Shown here: positions 61,460 to 64,000 of the stretch, piece after piece
How positions within the stretch are numbered: the stretch's first letter is position 1
Layout of the letters: every line of letters begins with the position of its first letter
Origin: CAZCDS01 sp964497585
GTDB lineage: Bacteria; Desulfobacterota; Desulfomonilia; Desulfomonilales; Desulfomonilaceae
Length of the DNA stretch: 64,000 nt
Assembly (NCBI GenBank): GCA_964497585.1
Contig: CAZCDS010000011.1
Span: 62,001 to 126,000 of the forward strand
Direction: 5' to 3'
Position numbers and translations under genes: made by a program
Notes under the pieces: generated by a model
What the model was told of the DNA's origin: nothing
Databases searched by the model: none
The model's input: the letters and a program-made list of their open reading frames with translations, nothing else

Positions 61460-62009
61460 TCTGTCAACCGACAGGAGCGGGGCGTCTCCGACCAGCGTGA
61501 ACTACGGTCTTGCTGCAAGGAACCAGCGGCACCAACGGCAGAGTGTTCGGAGTGGAACCGCCATGAATGCACGAAAGGGCTGTGATCAAATTCGTACGAG
61601 CCGAGCCGTCAAAAGCTTCCGGTCGTGCCGTCATCTCACCGGATCCCCTCTGATTCTCTTAGATCGCGGACGGGTGGCCCTGGGATTGGCCGGCACAATC
61701 TGCAGAATCGAGCGAGCTCGGTGGCTTGAGAAACTCCGGCTCAGACATGCGGTTGGTCGGAAAGGGGTTCTCAAGTAGCTCGGAAACCTCTCGAGGCAAT
61801 CGCCTTGGTCAAAGGAGATCGGAAGTGAAGCCAATAACCGGGCTTAAGCCTGGAAGCGAGGCTGGGATCGCACATGTCTCGACGACGCGCCGGCGAGATA
61901 CTCATCCCTGCCGGAACCGACCGAGCATCTCCAGGGGAGTTGGTGGCAAACGGACGATCCGGCCGCTGACTCTCAAAAGGACACCGAAAAAACTGAAAGG
62001 GTCATCGCC
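61460..62009. other. Gap inside the gas vesicle operon
   Basis: 550 bases with only one notable frame (ATG 61563 to 61778, 71 codons, basic), which has no ribosome site or family match. Perhaps a decayed small gvp gene; nothing firmer can be said. Confidence 0.35.
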
Positions 62010-62216
62010 ATGAGAGTAAATTGTATCTTTTGCGGTCACAATCTGGAGTTGGACGACGCTTATGACAGCTACAGGGGAATGATCAAGTGTTACGTATGCG
62101 GCTCGCTGCTCCAAATTGGCACCGAGGAAGGCAAGATCAGATCGGTGACGTTGGCCGATTTGTCCGGAGGATTTTCGGAGCAAGGTGCCGAGAACGACCA
62201 AGTCCCGTTCTTCTAG
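62010..62216 (+). CDS. Small zinc-ribbon protein
   Basis: 68 residues. Two C-x-x-C pairs, C-I-F-C-G-H near residue 5 and C-Y-V-C-G-S near residue 27, make a plausible single zinc site; the tail is acidic. AAAGGG precedes the ATG. Its place between gvpN and gvpF/L suggests a cluster-specific accessory function, unknown. Confidence 0.6.
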   Translation: MRVNCIFCGHNLELDDAYDSYRGMIKCYVCGSLLQIGTEEGKIRSVTLADLSGGFSEQGAENDQVPFF

Positions 62217-62427
62217 AATCCCGCGCGCGGGTTTGAACCTCAGGTGCGCGGTTCCGGGACTGGTCCGTGTGTCCATGATTCTCGCGGCCCCGATCGGACG
62301 GTCATCATGAGCCTTATCCAGCCCTAAGGCGGCCCAAACAGACCAAGCCACCAGGACAAGGGCTCCGGGATCTTACCGCTGACGTTCGATCTTCATGAGC
62401 TCGGGAATTGAAGGGATGGCTGGAACC

Positions 62428-63195
62428 ATGAAAAAAGTGCGAGGCGAAACAGCCCAGGTAACGGGAAAATACTTGTACGCTTTGGTGCTCGGCCCTGAGG
62501 GGAAACGGTACGGCCACATCGGCATCGATTATGGGGAGGTATACACCGTCTCGGATGGAACGGTAGCAGCGATTGTCAGTGATGTTCACTATAGGAAGAT
62601 TCGACCTCAGCGCAAGCACGTGGCGGCTCAGCAGAGAGTACTGAAGGGATTCATGGGAGAAAAGGCGTTATTGCCCATGTCTTTTGGGGTCATCGCCGAC
62701 AGCTCGAGAGCGGTGCGAGCGTTCCTCTCCAGCAACCGAGAGGCAATATTGAAGCAAATTCAAAGGGTTTCAGGCAAGGTAGAGATAGGATTGTGCGTCA
62801 GATGGGATGTTCCCAACATTTTCGAGTATATGGTCGAGGCTCATCTTGATCTGAAAAGTGCCCGGGACCGATTATTCTTGACCGGAAGAGAGCCAACGCA
62901 CGAGGAAAAGATCGAGATCGGTAAGCTGTTCGAAAACGTTGTGAACTCTGAGAGGGAGGGCCATTTCAAAGTGGTGGAAAAAATCTTGAGACCCGCCTGC
63001 TCTGAGATCAAGAGGGATAATTGCCGCGGCGAGTTGGAGGTGATGAAGCTGGCCTGTCTTATTGACCGACACTCCATCAAGAGACTCGAGGACCACATAT
63101 TCGAGGCGGCCAAGCTTTTTGACGACAACTTTGCCTTTGATTACACGGGGCCCTGGTGGCCTCACAGCTTCGTCGAACTGGAAATCGACTTCTAG
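62428..63195 (+). CDS. Gas vesicle protein GvpF/GvpL family, copy 3
   Basis: 255 residues: Y-L-Y-A-L-V opening, A-A-Q-Q-R-V-L and L-L-P-M-S-F-G-V-I-A, V-E-I-G-L-C-V-R-W-D in the middle, and the closing F-D-Y-T-G-P-W-W-P-H-S-F-V-E-L. Here the hallmark reads GPWWPHSF instead of GPWPPYSF. Start uncertain: ATG 62428 has AAGGGA upstream, ATG 62395 has none. It lies before gvpG, the usual F-G order. Confidence 0.88.
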   Translation: MKKVRGETAQVTGKYLYALVLGPEGKRYGHIGIDYGEVYTVSDGTVAAIVSDVHYRKIRPQRKHVAAQQRVLKGFMGEKALLPMSFGVIADSSRAVRAFLSSNREAILKQIQRVSGKVEIGLCVRWDVPNIFEYMVEAHLDLKSARDRLFLTGREPTHEEKIEIGKLFENVVNSEREGHFKVVEKILRPACSEIKRDNCRGELEVMKLACLIDRHSIKRLEDHIFEAAKLFDDNFAFDYTGPWWPHSFVELEIDF

Positions 63196-63226
63196 TGTGG
63201 GATCTCATCGCTGCTGGGAGGATAAG

Positions 63227-63574
63227 ATGTTTATTCTCGATGACCTGCTGACCTTACCGGTCCGCGGCTCCCTATGGATTTTTGAAGAAATTTACAACGC
63301 GGCCGAGGCGGAACTGGAGAGCGAGGCCGAGACAGTAACCGCTCAACTGCAACGGTTGTATGTCCTGCTGGAGACGGGAGAAATAACGGAGCAGGAATTC
63401 GACAGACGAGAAGCGGAACTCCTCGACCGACTGGAAACCATTGAAGAGCGGGGCGACCGCATTGGATGTGAAGATGATGAAGACTTTATCGATGGCGAGG
63501 AGGAATTTGGGGGAGGGGAAGGGAGCGCTTTCGTTTGGCGCGGACCGACCTTCTCTGCTGGAACCCTTCCATAG
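63227..63574 (+). CDS. gvpG: Gas vesicle protein GvpG
   Basis: 115 residues. The opening F-I-L-D-D-L-L-T-L-P-V-R-G, then I-F-E-E-I-Y-N-A-A and a coiled coil with L-L-E-T-G-E-I-T-E-Q-E-F-D-R-R-E are typical of GvpG, a minor protein of the nucleation complex. Most GvpG proteins end soon after the coil; here an acidic, glycine-rich tail of about 30 residues follows. GGGAGGATAAG precedes ATG 63227. Confidence 0.9.
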   Translation: MFILDDLLTLPVRGSLWIFEEIYNAAEAELESEAETVTAQLQRLYVLLETGEITEQEFDRREAELLDRLETIEERGDRIGCEDDEDFIDGEEEFGGGEGSAFVWRGPTFSAGTLP

Positions 63575-63761
63575 TTCCGGTGTGTGGGCCTCCCTTGCCC
63601 CCTTTTCCGAATCAGCAGGCAGCGTGAAGCGGGGACGAAGAATAGGACTACGAGATTCTCAGCCGGAGAAGGTTCCCACGCGGGAAATTGCCTCGTTTCG
63701 CGGGTACTGAGCAGAAGAAGATTGCGATCACCACCAGTCCACTGAGGAAATGGAGCATTAG

Positions 63762-63992
63762 ATGCATGATCTGGACATTCGTGACCAAGAGCATGTATCG
63801 CTTTGTGAAGCGCTGGACCGTGTCCTCAACAAAGGAGCCGTGGTCGTAGGAGAAGTGACGATCTCGGTGGCTGATGTTGACCTGCTGTATCTGGGGCTTC
63901 AGTTGGTGTTGACGTCCATAGAAACGGGTCGAGCTCAGGGCCGGCCGCTGGAAATCCGCGGACGTGCTGTTGGCACAGCGGAAGTCGGCTGA
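63762..63992 (+). CDS. GvpA-family minor protein (GvpJ/GvpS-like)
   Basis: 76 residues containing the GvpA fold: S-L-C-E-A-L-D-R-V-L-N-K-G-A-V-V-V-G-E-V, then V-A-D-V-D-L-L-Y-L-G-L-Q-L-V-L-T-S-I-E. The D-L-L-Y-L text and Gly-Glu in place of D-A-W point to the minor GvpJ/M/S group, not to the wall protein. GGAG lies before the ATG. The reading frame is complete eight bases before the window's end, and the cluster probably continues (gvpK is missing so far). Confidence 0.85.
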   Translation: MHDLDIRDQEHVSLCEALDRVLNKGAVVVGEVTISVADVDLLYLGLQLVLTSIETGRAQGRPLEIRGRAVGTAEVG

Positions 63993-64000
63993 GAATCTCT

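Noticed and set aside
61563..61778. 71-codon basic open frame in the gas vesicle gap
   Set aside because: No ribosome site or resemblance to any Gvp; mentioned only as gap content.

Overview
The window looks like chromosome from an anaerobic, environmental Gram-negative bacterium of the deltaproteobacterial (Desulfobacterota) type. This is inferred from gene content: paired ketone-carboxylase-type operons, sigma-54 regulation, a LivGFKHM-type importer, many two-component proteins and a gas vesicle cluster. There is no rRNA or tRNA gene to confirm it.

Region 1 (1-14.5 kb) is accessory DNA. It holds a family of exported or envelope-type proteins that share an unrecognised domain (signature W-[DQ]-G-x3-GA-[IV]-H-[RK] followed by D-Y-E/Q-F/I and G-Y-[RT]-[YF]-L-[HS]-G). 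The domain is combined with ankyrin repeats, HEAT repeats or a PsbP/Mog1-like domain. One member has an in-frame amber stop and one runs off the left edge. Between them lie an ECF sigma factor, small membrane proteins, and decayed fragments of IS1380 and IS3 transposases, a family A DNA polymerase and a frameshifted flavodoxin.

Region 2 (15-31 kb) has two tandem operons with the same order: HyuA-like, small zinc-ribbon subunit, HyuA-like, HyuB-like. This is the subunit order of acetophenone carboxylase. A sigma-54 activator gene whose receiver has Asn in place of the phosphoacceptor Asp separates them, and a canonical -24/-12 site precedes the second operon. Region 3 (31-42 kb) continues with a URO-D-fold protein, a PaaK-like CoA ligase, an IS3-family element, an acetoacetyl/benzoylacetate-CoA ligase-type enzyme and a five-gene branched-chain-amino-acid-type ABC importer. 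Together they suggest uptake, ATP-dependent carboxylation and CoA activation of a ketone-like substrate.

Region 4 (42-50 kb) is gene-poor: small secreted proteins, IS1380 and IS630 remnants and a large hybrid histidine kinase on the minus strand.

Region 5 (50-64 kb) is a gas vesicle cluster. First come a sigma-54 activator, an Hsp20/GvpH-like protein, a CDC48-type AAA+ ATPase, two GvpF/L proteins, a PAS histidine kinase and a single-domain response regulator. A consensus sigma-54 promoter then drives gvpA, followed by a GC-rich hairpin, a coiled-coil (GvpC-like) protein, a DnaJ-type zinc-finger protein, GvpN, a small coiled-coil protein, a zinc-ribbon protein, a third GvpF/L, GvpG and a second GvpA-family protein at the right edge. 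GvpK and further genes probably lie beyond the window.
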